Part shown: positions 49,701 to 56,958 of the stretch, in pieces
Layout: each line of letters begins with the position of its first letter
Position numbering within the stretch: the first letter of the stretch is position 1
NCBI RefSeq assembly: GCF_900110925.1
Contig: NZ_FOFP01000002.1
Span: 407,989 to 471,988 of the forward strand
DNA: 64,000 nt
From: Pseudomonas cuatrocienegasensis
GTDB taxonomy: Bacteria; Pseudomonadota; Gammaproteobacteria; Pseudomonadales; Pseudomonadaceae
Direction of reading: 5' to 3'
Notes under the pieces: model-generated
Databases searched by the model: none
Told to the model about the DNA's origin: nothing
What the model saw: the letters and a program-made list of their open reading frames with translations, nothing else
Made by a program: the position numbers and the translations under genes

Positions 49701-50423
49701 CATCAGCTCCTGGCTGCGGAATGCGCCATAGACCATTCCGGTCAACGCCTGGCTGCGCGCTTCAGGGTCTTGCAGCCGCGCATCTCGCGCATACACAGGC
49801 AGGTACAGCAGCACACCGGTCAGATGATTATCGTCGGCATCCTGGCGTAGCGTCAGTGGTGCGCTGAGCACTGCCTGACCACTGCGCCGGGCAGTCTCGA
49901 TCGCAACCCGCCGGTTAGGGTCACCGAGCATGTCATAACCCTCGGTCTGACGATTCTGCCGGGTCGGCGGGCTCACGAAGTCCACCAGCACATATTCGTC
50001 CGCCGGTTCACGCGGAGCCGGATAGATCCCACGGCCGCCCTCACGAACCTCACGTATAAAGGTATCGAGCTGTTCGCGGTCAAGACGCCGGGCCCAGCCC
50101 AGGGCAAGCACACCGGGGTAGCGCTCTTCGATCTGCAACTGATCGACGGCCTCTTGCCACTCCTCGGCCGTGACCTGATCGCTGCCGATCATCAGCCCGG
50201 ACAAGCCACGCAAGGTCATTTCATAGGCACGCATGCGCGTCTCGACCTGCTGGCCGATGCCCTGCACCTCTAGCTGGAAACGTTGTTGCAGCGCCTCTTC
50301 ATTGCGCGCATCGAGTAAACGCCACTGCCAGACCACCACACCATTGAGGACCAATAGCAGCAGTAGGCTGACAGCAATTGGCAAGCGCATATGCAGGGAA
50401 GGAGCAGGCGACTTATCGTCCAT
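46704..50423 (-). CDS. Hybrid sensor histidine kinase (CHASE-PAS-PAS-HisKA-HATPase-three receivers)
   Basis: A 1239-residue inner-membrane kinase. Two membrane helices flank a periplasmic CHASE domain (about 75-250, 'LALGWARRLDREQ'), then two PAS domains, a HisKA box 'NMSHELRTPLNSI', an ATPase domain ('GTGLGLAITRQLV') and three receivers whose acceptor aspartates are in 'VVLDILLPD', 'VVDLDLPD' and 'LILMDMAMPIMDG'. No Hpt domain is present, so a separate transfer protein or direct phosphorylation of the adjacent regulator is expected. CHASE suggests an extracellular small ligand. Confidence 0.9.
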   Translation of the reverse strand: MDDKSPAPSLHMRLPIAVSLLLLLVLNGVVVWQWRLLDARNEEALQQRFQLEVQGIGQQVETRMRAYEMTLRGLSGLMIGSDQVTAEEWQEAVDQLQIEERYPGVLALGWARRLDREQLDTFIREVREGGRGIYPAPREPADEYVLVDFVSPPTRQNRQTEGYDMLGDPNRRVAIETARRSGQAVLSAPLTLRQDADDNHLTGVLLYLPVYARDARLQDPEARSQALTGMVYGAFRSQELMAGILGPQSRLFSIAIRDQSANGRELLSIEQLEAQHASRFRQQLELPLYGRIWLLDVASTPLYDAALGKGHSQFGLGLALCAASLLALLIGGYLYVRERELSRSRRATELLREREERFRQLVERLPVATLLCDAQGRIEMANLRAVELLNCPLAGLQGERVRRFIPVLGGLADLADELGDTAATRDYDLCPDSGGALPISLSLCALKDSTGTTYLLNLVDLRLRKSADERFRLVVDASPNAIVLVDSRGQIAMVNRQTEQLFGHARDALLGQPVEMLLPEALRKGHVPYRQGYQVSPEPRRMGGNRDLFGQHRDGHLIPLEVGLSPLHSGGEVLVQAVIIDISERKAAEQRLREQAEQLVLANRYKSEFLANMSHELRTPLNSILILSDQLRQNTTGNLSEKQTKHADIVYRAGSDLLQLINNILDLAKVESGRMQLKIEPMDLQEMLVELDAGMRPMAELKGLRLQTRLADAVPRLVLADRVRLTQILRNLLSNALKFTEQGDVSLLVDAERQGEGELEWLSFIVQDSGIGIAADQHELIFQAFQQIDGSTSRRFGGTGLGLAITRQLVQALDGEIELRSAPGQGACFIVRLPVQIATVQEPATSGAQPVRRGAGSTVLIVEDDANFAAVLVEEAQAHGFASVHCRTGLQALTLLQQEHFSAVVLDILLPDISGWQLFRRLRSQASYRHVPVHIISCVPQPADWNEDGTRYLVKPISQDDLAAVFVRLQRDSDTPQQALLLVEDVPVEREHYREYLQHLGFAVHACADGSEALAAYREQSFAALVVDLDLPDQDGFALLEQLDQIRPLAGQRIVVNTGVDVSQRHLQLLRRFSAVVVRKQGDDLQQLSQAVQGFLERVPASTLSAPEPRARRLQGRRVLLVDDDIRNVYALSALLDEAGLQISTAKDGAEAIERFLQGGHDLILMDMAMPIMDGYTATRLLKQEHGCQIPIIALTAHAMKGDRDKCLACGADDYLAKPVGQDELLERLLHWLEVGSAG

Positions 50424-50537
50424 GATGACTCCGTGCGCACCGGAGCAAGCCGGTGAAGCTAAAGGGAACGTAAAGGGAGTCTAGTCAGAAATAACGACGC
50501 TGGCGTTGCGCCAGCGCTGCTGTACTCGACAGCCCGC

Positions 50538-50567
50538 CTAACAGGTCGTTTTTCAACAGCCTGTTAG
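50538..50567. repeat. Inverted repeat downstream of the yiaD-like gene
   Basis: CTAACAGG and CCTGTTAG flank a 14-base loop that includes a T-run on the plus strand. It may serve as a terminator-like hairpin for the yiaD-like gene, but no T-run follows the stem. The motif also resembles ends of some mobile elements; nothing else supports that. Confidence 0.4.
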
Positions 50568-50582
50568 AGCGGGGACAACGCT

Positions 50583-51239
50583 TTACAGAGGACGCAGGTT
50601 GATCTCGACGCGACGGTTCTGCGCGCGACCGGCTTCGTTGGCATTGCTGGCAATCGGCTGGCTCGGGCCGGCGCCATAGGCAGAAATACGCGAGGCCTGT
50701 ACGCCATTACCGCTCAGATAGGCGGCTACGCTCTGGGCGCGACGGTTGGACAGGTTCTGGTTCAGTTCGAGCGAGCCGGTGCTGTCGGTATGACCGACAA
50801 TATCGATACCGTTCTTGTCGAATTCCTTGAAGGTCAGCACCAGGGAGTTGAGCGTGCCGTAGAAGCCGCTGGAGATATCTGCCGAATTGCTGGCAAAGGT
50901 GATGTTGCCCGGCATGATCAGCTTCAGGTCGTTGCCATTACGCTGCACTTGCACACCAGTGCCCTGCAGGGTCTGACGCAGCTTGGCTTCCTGGGTATCG
51001 ACGTAGTAGCCGTAGCCACCACCGGCCGCCCCACCCACGGCAGCACCGATCAGTGCACCCTTGCCGCGGTCCTTCTTGCTCGACGTGGCAGCGCCGATCA
51101 GTGCACCGGTTACGGCGCCCACACCACCATAAATACCGGCCTTGCCTGCCTGGCTTTCTCCGGTATAGGGGTTGGTCGTACAGCCGGCCAACAGCGTAAA
51201 GCCTGCTATCGCCAGGATCAGATTGCGCCAGTTCTTCAT
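50583..51239 (-). CDS. OmpA-family lipoprotein (YiaD-like), copy A
   Basis: A 218-residue outer-membrane lipoprotein: lipobox 'FTLLAGCTT', a glycine-zipper segment with alternating Gly/Ala ('GALIGAAVGGAAGGGYGYYVD') and a C-terminal OmpA domain ('DIVGHTDSTGSLELNQNLS') with peptidoglycan-binding Asp/Arg. It would tether the outer membrane to the cell wall. A close paralogue follows at 51381-52049 on the same strand. Expression start preceded by GGAAG. Confidence 0.9.
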   Translation of the reverse strand: MKNWRNLILAIAGFTLLAGCTTNPYTGESQAGKAGIYGGVGAVTGALIGAATSSKKDRGKGALIGAAVGGAAGGGYGYYVDTQEAKLRQTLQGTGVQVQRNGNDLKLIMPGNITFASNSADISSGFYGTLNSLVLTFKEFDKNGIDIVGHTDSTGSLELNQNLSNRRAQSVAAYLSGNGVQASRISAYGAGPSQPIASNANEAGRAQNRRVEINLRPL

Positions 51240-51380
51240 AGGACTTCCTTAAACAGATGGTTCTGAGCGGCATTACGCCGCGAACTTCGAGCAGTGGTTA
51301 TGCAGCTAAGTTCCATAACCGTCTGTAGACCTGACGCAATCGCTGCACCATAAAGCACAGCCCATGCCTTGAGCCTCGCC

Positions 51381-52049
51381 TTATTGTGCGCCGGCTAACG
51401 GTCGCAGGGTCACCTCGACCCGTCGATTCTGCGCACGCCCCTCGGCGTTATCGTTACTGGCTATCGGCTGGTCAGGGCCCATGCCACGAGTGCTCAGCCG
51501 CGTGCTGTCCACGCCCTGAGCCAGCAGGTAATCAGCCACGCTCTGGGCGCGACGCTGCGACAGCCCCATGTTGTAACTGTGCGCGCCGGTGCTGTCGGTA
51601 TGCCCGACCACCTCAATGCTGTTCTGGTTATACGAGCGGAACGACGTCGCCAGATTGTTCAATGGCGCATAGAAGCTGCTGGCGATCTGCGCCGAGTCTG
51701 TGGCAAAGGTGATATTGCCCGGCATGATCAGCTGGATCACATCGCCTTCACGCTGCACCTCGATACCGGTGCCTTCCATGCTGCGGCGCAACTCGGCTTC
51801 CTGCTTGTCGGCGTAGTAGCCATAGCCCGCGGCTGCAGCACCCGCGACCGCGGCACCAATCAGCGCGCCCTTACCGCGGTTATCGTGGTTGATCAACGCA
51901 CCCGCCGCCGCCCCAGCCAGGGCGCCCAGACCACCGTAAGTCGCCGTACGGTTGCTGCTCGGCGCACGCTGATCGTAAGGATTTTGCGAAGCGCAACCGG
52001 CCAGCAGAAAGACACAAACACAGGCAATAAGCGAAGAACGACGCAGCAT
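51381..52049 (-). CDS. OmpA-family lipoprotein (YiaD-like), copy B
   Basis: A 222-residue paralogue of the 50583-51239 product: lipobox 'FLLAGCAS', glycine zipper 'KGALIGAAVAGAAAAGYGYY' and OmpA domain with 'EVVGHTDSTGAHSYNMGLS'. I chose ATG 52049, eight bases after GAGGAG, over an in-frame GTG three codons earlier. About 140 bases separate the two copies, enough for independent promoters, so they are tandem duplicates that may respond to different conditions. Confidence 0.9.
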   Translation of the reverse strand: MLRRSSLIACVCVFLLAGCASQNPYDQRAPSSNRTATYGGLGALAGAAAGALINHDNRGKGALIGAAVAGAAAAGYGYYADKQEAELRRSMEGTGIEVQREGDVIQLIMPGNITFATDSAQIASSFYAPLNNLATSFRSYNQNSIEVVGHTDSTGAHSYNMGLSQRRAQSVADYLLAQGVDSTRLSTRGMGPDQPIASNDNAEGRAQNRRVEVTLRPLAGAQ

Positions 52050-52112
52050 GGGAAACACTCCTCAAGGAAGACCACAGCAGTCGGATTCTACGCCTGGCCC
52101 AGCCGTGCAGCA

Positions 52113-52757
52113 TCAGGCGCGGATAAACGGGTTCTCGCGCATTTCATCGCCCAAGCGCGTATCGGCGCCGTGGCCGGTGACCACAGTCGCGTCCTCATCC
52201 AGGCAGTACAAACGCTGCTTGATCGAACGCTCGATGGTCGCGTAATCCCCGCCCCACAGATCAGTACGCCCGATCCCGCGCTTGAACAGCGTGTCACCGG
52301 CAATCAGCAGCTTGGCATCGGCAAACCAGAAACTCATCGACCCCGGCGTGTGCCCTGGCGTATGCAGCGCTACCCCACAGCCACAGGCCAGCTCCTCGTC
52401 ATCACTCAACCACTGATCAGGCGCCGGCACCGGCGTGTAGGGCACACCGAACATGCGGCACTGCATCTCCAGGTTATCCCAGAGAAATTGATCCTCTTTA
52501 TGCAGATGCAAGGTCGCACCGGTCTGCTCCTTCATCTGCCCGGAGGCGAGAAAATGGTCCAGATGGGCATGGGTGTGAATGATGCTCACCACCTTGAGCC
52601 CGTGGACCTCCAGCCGCGCCATGATCAAGTCAGGATTGCCCCCCGGATCGACCACGATGGCCTTCTTGGTGACCGGGTCGCCAATGATCGTGCAGTTGCA
52701 CTGCAAAGGCCCGACGGGGAAGGTTTCGCGTACTAACTGGGGCTTTGCGGCTTCCAT
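52113..52757 (-). CDS. Metallo-beta-lactamase-fold hydrolase (glyoxalase II-like)
   Basis: A 214-residue protein with the metal-binding 'IIHTHAHLDHF' motif, further ligands in 'HTPGHTPGSMSFW' and 'VVTGHGADTRLGDE', and the N-terminal 'NCTIIGDPVTKKAIVVDPGG' strand. It resembles YcbL-type hydroxyacylglutathione hydrolases. Divergent from the integrase gene; its start marks the left edge of the accessory region. Confidence 0.88.
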   Translation of the reverse strand: MEAAKPQLVRETFPVGPLQCNCTIIGDPVTKKAIVVDPGGNPDLIMARLEVHGLKVVSIIHTHAHLDHFLASGQMKEQTGATLHLHKEDQFLWDNLEMQCRMFGVPYTPVPAPDQWLSDDEELACGCGVALHTPGHTPGSMSFWFADAKLLIAGDTLFKRGIGRTDLWGGDYATIERSIKQRLYCLDEDATVVTGHGADTRLGDEMRENPFIRA

Positions 52758-52807
52758 GGGTATTCCTTTATGATATTTGGCACAATTTTGTCACACTGAG
52801 ATTAGAA

Positions 52808-53920
52808 ATGGCGACCTTTCGCAAGCGCGGCCCATCCCAATGGCAGGTGCAAGTCAGACGCAAAGGATGGCCCCTGCAAACCAAGACGTTCAATACCCAA
52901 GCAGAAGCCAAGACTTGGGCGACCATGATCGAACGCGAGATGGACGCCGGAATTTTCGTCAGTCGAAACGAGGCTGAGTCCACATCATTCTCGAAGGCAC
53001 TAGAGACATATGCTAACGAAGTGACCAGCAAGAAACGAAGCAGTGCCTCCGAGCTATCGCGCATCCAGGCCATGCAACGCCATCCGCTGGCGCTTCGCTC
53101 GCTCGCCAGCATTCGTGGCTCTGACATGGCGACCTACCGTGACACGCGCCTCGAAGAAGGCATGGCCCCCTCCACCGTGCGCCGCGAGCTGGCTCTGATC
53201 TCTCACGTCTTCACCATCGCCCGCAAAGAGTGGCGCATGGAGTCACTGAGTAACCCCGTCGAGCTGATCCGCCAACCGAGCGTTGATGACGCCCGCGAGC
53301 GACGCATCCTCAGTGCCGATGTATGGACACGCAAAGACGGGAAGCTGGTATACGAGCACCTGAACGAGCTGGAAATGATCTGCCGACACTCGCGCTCAGC
53401 CGAGCTGCCGAAGATCGTAGCCTTCGCCGTGGAAACAGCGATGCGCCGCAGTGAGATAACCGGCCTGCTTCGCGCCAACGTAAACCTAGACAAGCGGGTC
53501 GCTCTGCTACCTATGACCAAGAACGGCTCTGCCCGTGGCGTACCCCTTTCCAGCAAAGCGGTGGAGATACTGGAAAGTCTCGCCGAGCGCGACGATGGTC
53601 GCTGCTTTAAGAGCCGGCCGGACTCAATCACCAAGGCTTTCGCGGACGCCATCGCCGATGCTCGTAGCACCTACACGGAAGGGCTTAACCTTCACCTGAA
53701 GCAGAAAAAGCTTTCCCAGGAGAAAATAGACAAGCGCATCAGCGATGATCCGTTTTTGATGGATCTACGCTTTCATGACCTACGACATGAAGCCACATCG
53801 CGCCTAGCCGAAATTTTCCCACTGCACGAGCTGACCAAGATCACCGGGCACCAGGACACTCGTATGCTGATGCGGTACTACCATCCAAGCATAGAAATAC
53901 TTGCAAAGAAGCTAAGCTAA
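52808..53920 (+). CDS. Tyrosine site-specific integrase
   Basis: A 370-residue phage/island-type recombinase. An N-terminal arm-binding region ('MATFRKRGPSQWQVQVRRKG') leads to the catalytic core: Arg in 'AMRRSEITGLL', 'FHDLRHEATSRL', 'TGHQDTRMLMRYYHP' with the nucleophilic Tyr. I chose ATG 52808 because the protein then starts like related integrases; the open frame upstream to 52745 lies in the promoter gap. It begins 50 bases from the hydrolase gene, with no tRNA nearby, and marks the start of an acquired region. Confidence 0.88.
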   Translation: MATFRKRGPSQWQVQVRRKGWPLQTKTFNTQAEAKTWATMIEREMDAGIFVSRNEAESTSFSKALETYANEVTSKKRSSASELSRIQAMQRHPLALRSLASIRGSDMATYRDTRLEEGMAPSTVRRELALISHVFTIARKEWRMESLSNPVELIRQPSVDDARERRILSADVWTRKDGKLVYEHLNELEMICRHSRSAELPKIVAFAVETAMRRSEITGLLRANVNLDKRVALLPMTKNGSARGVPLSSKAVEILESLAERDDGRCFKSRPDSITKAFADAIADARSTYTEGLNLHLKQKKLSQEKIDKRISDDPFLMDLRFHDLRHEATSRLAEIFPLHELTKITGHQDTRMLMRYYHPSIEILAKKLS

Positions 53921-53956
53921 ATTTCAAATAAATTAAACAAAACCAAGGATTAGTAA

Positions 53957-54384
53957 ATGCACATAACAGAGGTAGGGATTAGAAATTTCAGAAACTTTGA
54001 ATCAGCCAAATTTAAGTTCACAAAAAACACCGCAAACACCCTGATAGGTGAAAACGCCTCAGGAAAAACAAACTTATTTTATGCTATGCGGTTAGTACTA
54101 GATGAGAATTTACCATTAAGCGCTCGCCAACTAACCAACTCTGACTTTTACAGAGGCCTTGGTCCGCCAAATGGCCACTGGATAATTATCGCGTTCAAAT
54201 TCGCTGACCTGGGGAGCTCTGACGAAGATTTGGTCCTTGCCAATCACAGCATCCTGCCGGGCGAAGACAACCTGGAAGGGACATACACCTTTATTTACCG
54301 CCCCAAAAAATCTGTTCGAGCAAAACTATATGAAATAACCAAAGACAATCTAGACCAAGATATCAGAAAAGAAAAAATAACATC
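53957..54384 (+). pseudogene. OLD/Gabija GajA-like ATPase, truncated by IS3-family element
   Basis: About 143 native residues of an AAA ATPase of the OLD family. 'MHITEVGIRNFRNFESAKF' and the Walker A 'LIGENASGKTNLFYAMRLVL' match the start of OLD-type nucleases, and the order resembles GajA of the Gabija anti-phage system. The ATPase core's later motifs and any TOPRIM domain are missing: the frame runs into the insertion element at 54385 and stops at 54406. No remainder of the gene lies beyond the element. AT-rich, unlike the chromosome. Confidence 0.75.
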
Positions 54385-54446
54385 TGAATCGCCCCTAGTT
54401 TCGTAGACACCTCCAGGCCTCATAATACGGCCCATTAGGAGGTGCC

Positions 54447-54725
54447 ATGAGCAACCCGCGTTATCCCGAAGAATTCAAAATCGAAGCAGTCAAACAGGTG
54501 ACCGAGCGAGGTCTGCCGGTGGCTGAGGTAGCTGCTCGTTTGGGCATGTCGACACACAGCCTTTATGCCTGGGTGAAGCGCTACAGCAAGCCTCAAGAGC
54601 AGCGGGCGCAAGAAGACGACCAGCATGCTGAACTGCGTCGTTTGCGTGCTGAACTCAAGCGCGTGACCGAAGAGCGAGACATCTTAAAAAAGGCCGCCGC
54701 GTACTTTGCCAAGGAGTGCGGCTGA
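54447..54725 (+). CDS. IS3-family transposase OrfA
   Basis: A 92-residue DNA-binding subunit: helix-turn-helix 'GLPVAEVAARLGMSTHSLYAW' followed by a leucine-zipper-like coiled coil ('ELRRLRAELKRVTEERDIL'). It ends a few codons after the A6G run at 54686-54691, where ribosomes shift -1 to make the OrfAB transposase. Confidence 0.92.
   Translation: MSNPRYPEEFKIEAVKQVTERGLPVAEVAARLGMSTHSLYAWVKRYSKPQEQRAQEDDQHAELRRLRAELKRVTEERDILKKAAAYFAKECG
54686..54692 (+). promoter_or_regulatory. Programmed -1 frameshift site (A6G) of the IS3-family element
   Basis: AAAAAAG lies just before the end of orfA, and orfB is in the -1 frame, the usual arrangement for making the OrfAB fusion in this family. Confidence 0.75.
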
Positions 54726-55597
54726 AGTACGCCTTCATCAATCAGCTATCCGCAGACTATGCGGTTCGCCGTCTGTGCCTGACTCTAAAAGTACATGCCA
54801 GCGGTTACTATGCCTGGCTGGCAGAGCCGAAGTCGGCGCGAGCCAAGGATGATCAGCGGCTGCTAGGCCTGATCAAGCATTCGTGGCTAGAGAGCGGTGG
54901 CATCTACGGTTACCGAAAAATCCATGACGATCTGCGCGAGCTTGGCGAACAGTGCGGCAGGCACCGAGTTGCTCGATTAATGCGTCAGGAAGGACCGCGT
55001 TCGCAGACGGGTTACCGACGTCGACCGGGGCGTTATGGTGGCAAGCCTCCAGTCGCTTCGCCGAATCATCTTGAGCGTCGATTCAACGTCACCGAACCCA
55101 ACAAAGTCTGGGTCACGGACATAACCTACATCCGCACCTATGAGGGTTGGTTATTTTTGGCGGTGGTGCTCGATCTGTTTTCACGGCAGGTAATTGGCTG
55201 GTCGATGAAGCCGCAGATGACCAGCGATCTGGCTATTGATGCATTGCTGATGGCCGTTTGGCGGCGTAAGCCCAAGCAGGAAGTAATGATTCACTCAGAC
55301 CAGGGTAGTCAGTTCAGCAGCGGTGACTGGCAGAGTTTCCTGAAAGCGAACAACTTGCTTGGCAGCATGAGCCGACGCGGTAATTGCCATGATAATGCGG
55401 TTGCGGAAAGCTTTTTCCAGCTGCTGAAGCGGGAGCGGATCAGGCGGAAGATCTACAGCACCAGGCAGGATGCCAGAGCCGATGTGTTCGATTACATCGA
55501 GATGTTCTACAACCCAAAACGCCGGCATGGTTTCAACAACCAGCTATCGCCGGTAGAGTTCGAAAAGCGCTATTTCCTGAGCCTGGAGAGTGTCTAG
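54716..55597 (+). CDS. IS3-family transposase OrfB (DDE integrase core)
   Basis: A 293-residue catalytic part with an HTH_21 region ('YGYRKIHDDLRE') and the retroviral-integrase-like DDE core: Asp in 'VWVTDITYIRT', Asp in 'MIHSDQGSQFSS' and Glu in 'DNAVAESFFQLLK'. All three acids are present, so the element should be active. It is normally translated as OrfAB by a -1 shift in the upstream A6G. Confidence 0.93.
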   Translation: MRLKYAFINQLSADYAVRRLCLTLKVHASGYYAWLAEPKSARAKDDQRLLGLIKHSWLESGGIYGYRKIHDDLRELGEQCGRHRVARLMRQEGPRSQTGYRRRPGRYGGKPPVASPNHLERRFNVTEPNKVWVTDITYIRTYEGWLFLAVVLDLFSRQVIGWSMKPQMTSDLAIDALLMAVWRRKPKQEVMIHSDQGSQFSSGDWQSFLKANNLLGSMSRRGNCHDNAVAESFFQLLKRERIRRKIYSTRQDARADVFDYIEMFYNPKRRHGFNNQLSPVEFEKRYFLSLESV

Positions 55598-55635
55598 AAA
55601 ACCTGGGGCGATTCACCCTTGGTAAGCAGGCCCGA

Positions 55636-56958
55636 TCAGTCTGCACGCAAGTAGTCATTGATCGCGATCAGATCCCCCTCTGTGAGAGCCCCAACAGCAG
55701 ACCGCAACCGAAGGTGTGCCATGAGGGTATCGTACTTAGCCTTGGCCAGCTGCTGAATGACATCGCTCAGGCGGCTTTGTGCATCCAGAACATCCACCCC
55801 CATGCGCGCCCCAAGGCGATATCCGAGCTGATTTGACTCAACTGATGATGCTGCTGACTTCCTAGCAGCCTGCAACGCACGAATCAGAGCGATACCGTCC
55901 TCAACACCAGACCAAGCCTCATTGACCTCTACTGAGACTTGCCGGCGAATATCCAAGAGCTCTAAGTCTGACTGCTGGTAAAGCGCCTCGGCCTGTCTCT
56001 GACTAGATGACGCACGTCCTCCAGAGTAAAGAGGCATGGAGAAGCGCAGCCCAATGACATTAGAGTCACTCTGGTTGGTGCCAGCACTCGGGTTCTGTTG
56101 CATCGTGTGGCTAGCGACCAAATCCAATGCTGGCAGGTGATCGGAGAAGGCGATGTCTTTGTTGTTCTCAGCAATATCCCTTAGGAGTTCGTACTCCTGA
56201 ATCCGTAAATTGAATGCCTGTGATGCTTGAATTAGCTCTCCTAGTGACTCCTCTGGCAGTTGCAACTCCGGTGCAGAATCGAGCATCCGGGAGAGCTTGT
56301 GAGGGTAACCACCCGTAAATTTTGCGAGGCTAACTCGCGCAATGCTCACATCACTTCGCGCTTGAACGATGTTGGCCCGGTTGGCATCGAGGCTAGCCTG
56401 AGCTTCATGCACCTCTACGACGGAACCGTTACCGATCTCGAAATTTACCGTCGCACGCTTCAGTTGCTCTTGCAAAGTAGAAGACAAGCTCTCCAAAGAC
56501 TCCAAGACATCCATGGCAGCTACCGCATTAAAATAGCTTTGTGCCACATTAAGCTTCAGCTCTTGAGAGGCAACTTCATACTTCAGCATGCCCAAGGCTT
56601 TCTGCTTGCTTCCTCGACGGTAAGTAACCCATGACTTCCAGTTAAATACCGGTTGGCTGAACTGGAGCCCGTAGTTCTCTGAGCGCCCTTTGCGATTCAA
56701 CTCTCCGCCAGCCGTCTCATGGGTCACATCTACTCGTGTGGTCTGTGCATCGAACGACAAGCTGGGTAAAAGCGCTGCCAATGCCTGGCCTTCGCTCTCT
56801 TTCGCCGCTTTTACTTGAAACCCCGCAGCTAAGTAGGCTGCGTCCCTTTCCACGGCTAGTTGATAGGATTGCACAAGGTCTAGATTTTCGGCGGCCTCTA
56901 AATATCCACAAACACAAAAATAACCGACAATCAGGCCAAGTAGAACTTTAATTTTCAT
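55636..56958 (-). CDS. TolC-type outer-membrane channel of the microcin export system
   Basis: A 440-residue outer-membrane efflux protein: signal peptide ('VLLGLIVGYFCVCGYLEAAE') and two repeats of long alpha-hairpins typical of TolC ('QSYQLAVERDAAYLAAGFQ' first; 'LGYRLGARMGVDVLDAQSRL' in the second). It would give a continuous path out of the cell for the exported peptide. The start overlaps the exporter gene stop by 4 bases (ATGA), so it is dedicated to that exporter, unlike colicin V, which borrows the chromosomal TolC. Its stop lies 20 bases from the IS3-family element. Confidence 0.9.
   Translation of the reverse strand: MKIKVLLGLIVGYFCVCGYLEAAENLDLVQSYQLAVERDAAYLAAGFQVKAAKESEGQALAALLPSLSFDAQTTRVDVTHETAGGELNRKGRSENYGLQFSQPVFNWKSWVTYRRGSKQKALGMLKYEVASQELKLNVAQSYFNAVAAMDVLESLESLSSTLQEQLKRATVNFEIGNGSVVEVHEAQASLDANRANIVQARSDVSIARVSLAKFTGGYPHKLSRMLDSAPELQLPEESLGELIQASQAFNLRIQEYELLRDIAENNKDIAFSDHLPALDLVASHTMQQNPSAGTNQSDSNVIGLRFSMPLYSGGRASSSQRQAEALYQQSDLELLDIRRQVSVEVNEAWSGVEDGIALIRALQAARKSAASSVESNQLGYRLGARMGVDVLDAQSRLSDVIQQLAKAKYDTLMAHLRLRSAVGALTEGDLIAINDYLRAD

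Larger units (their letters stand above)
54385..55615 (+). mobile_element. Complete IS3-family insertion sequence
   Basis: A 1231-base element bounded by 26-base inverted repeats: left TGAATCGCCCCTAGTTTCGT (then AGACAC) and the right end's reverse complement TGAATCGCCCCAGGTTTTCT (then AGACAC), with 4 mismatches. It contains overlapping orfA and orfB with an A6G slippery site. The flanks (..CATC and CCCT..) do not form a target-site duplication, which suggests rearrangement after insertion. Confidence 0.9.

Noticed and set aside
52745..52807. A tRNA gene or attachment site next to the integrase
   Set aside because: No cloverleaf or tRNA 3' end could be seen in the gap, and no matching direct repeat was found within the window.
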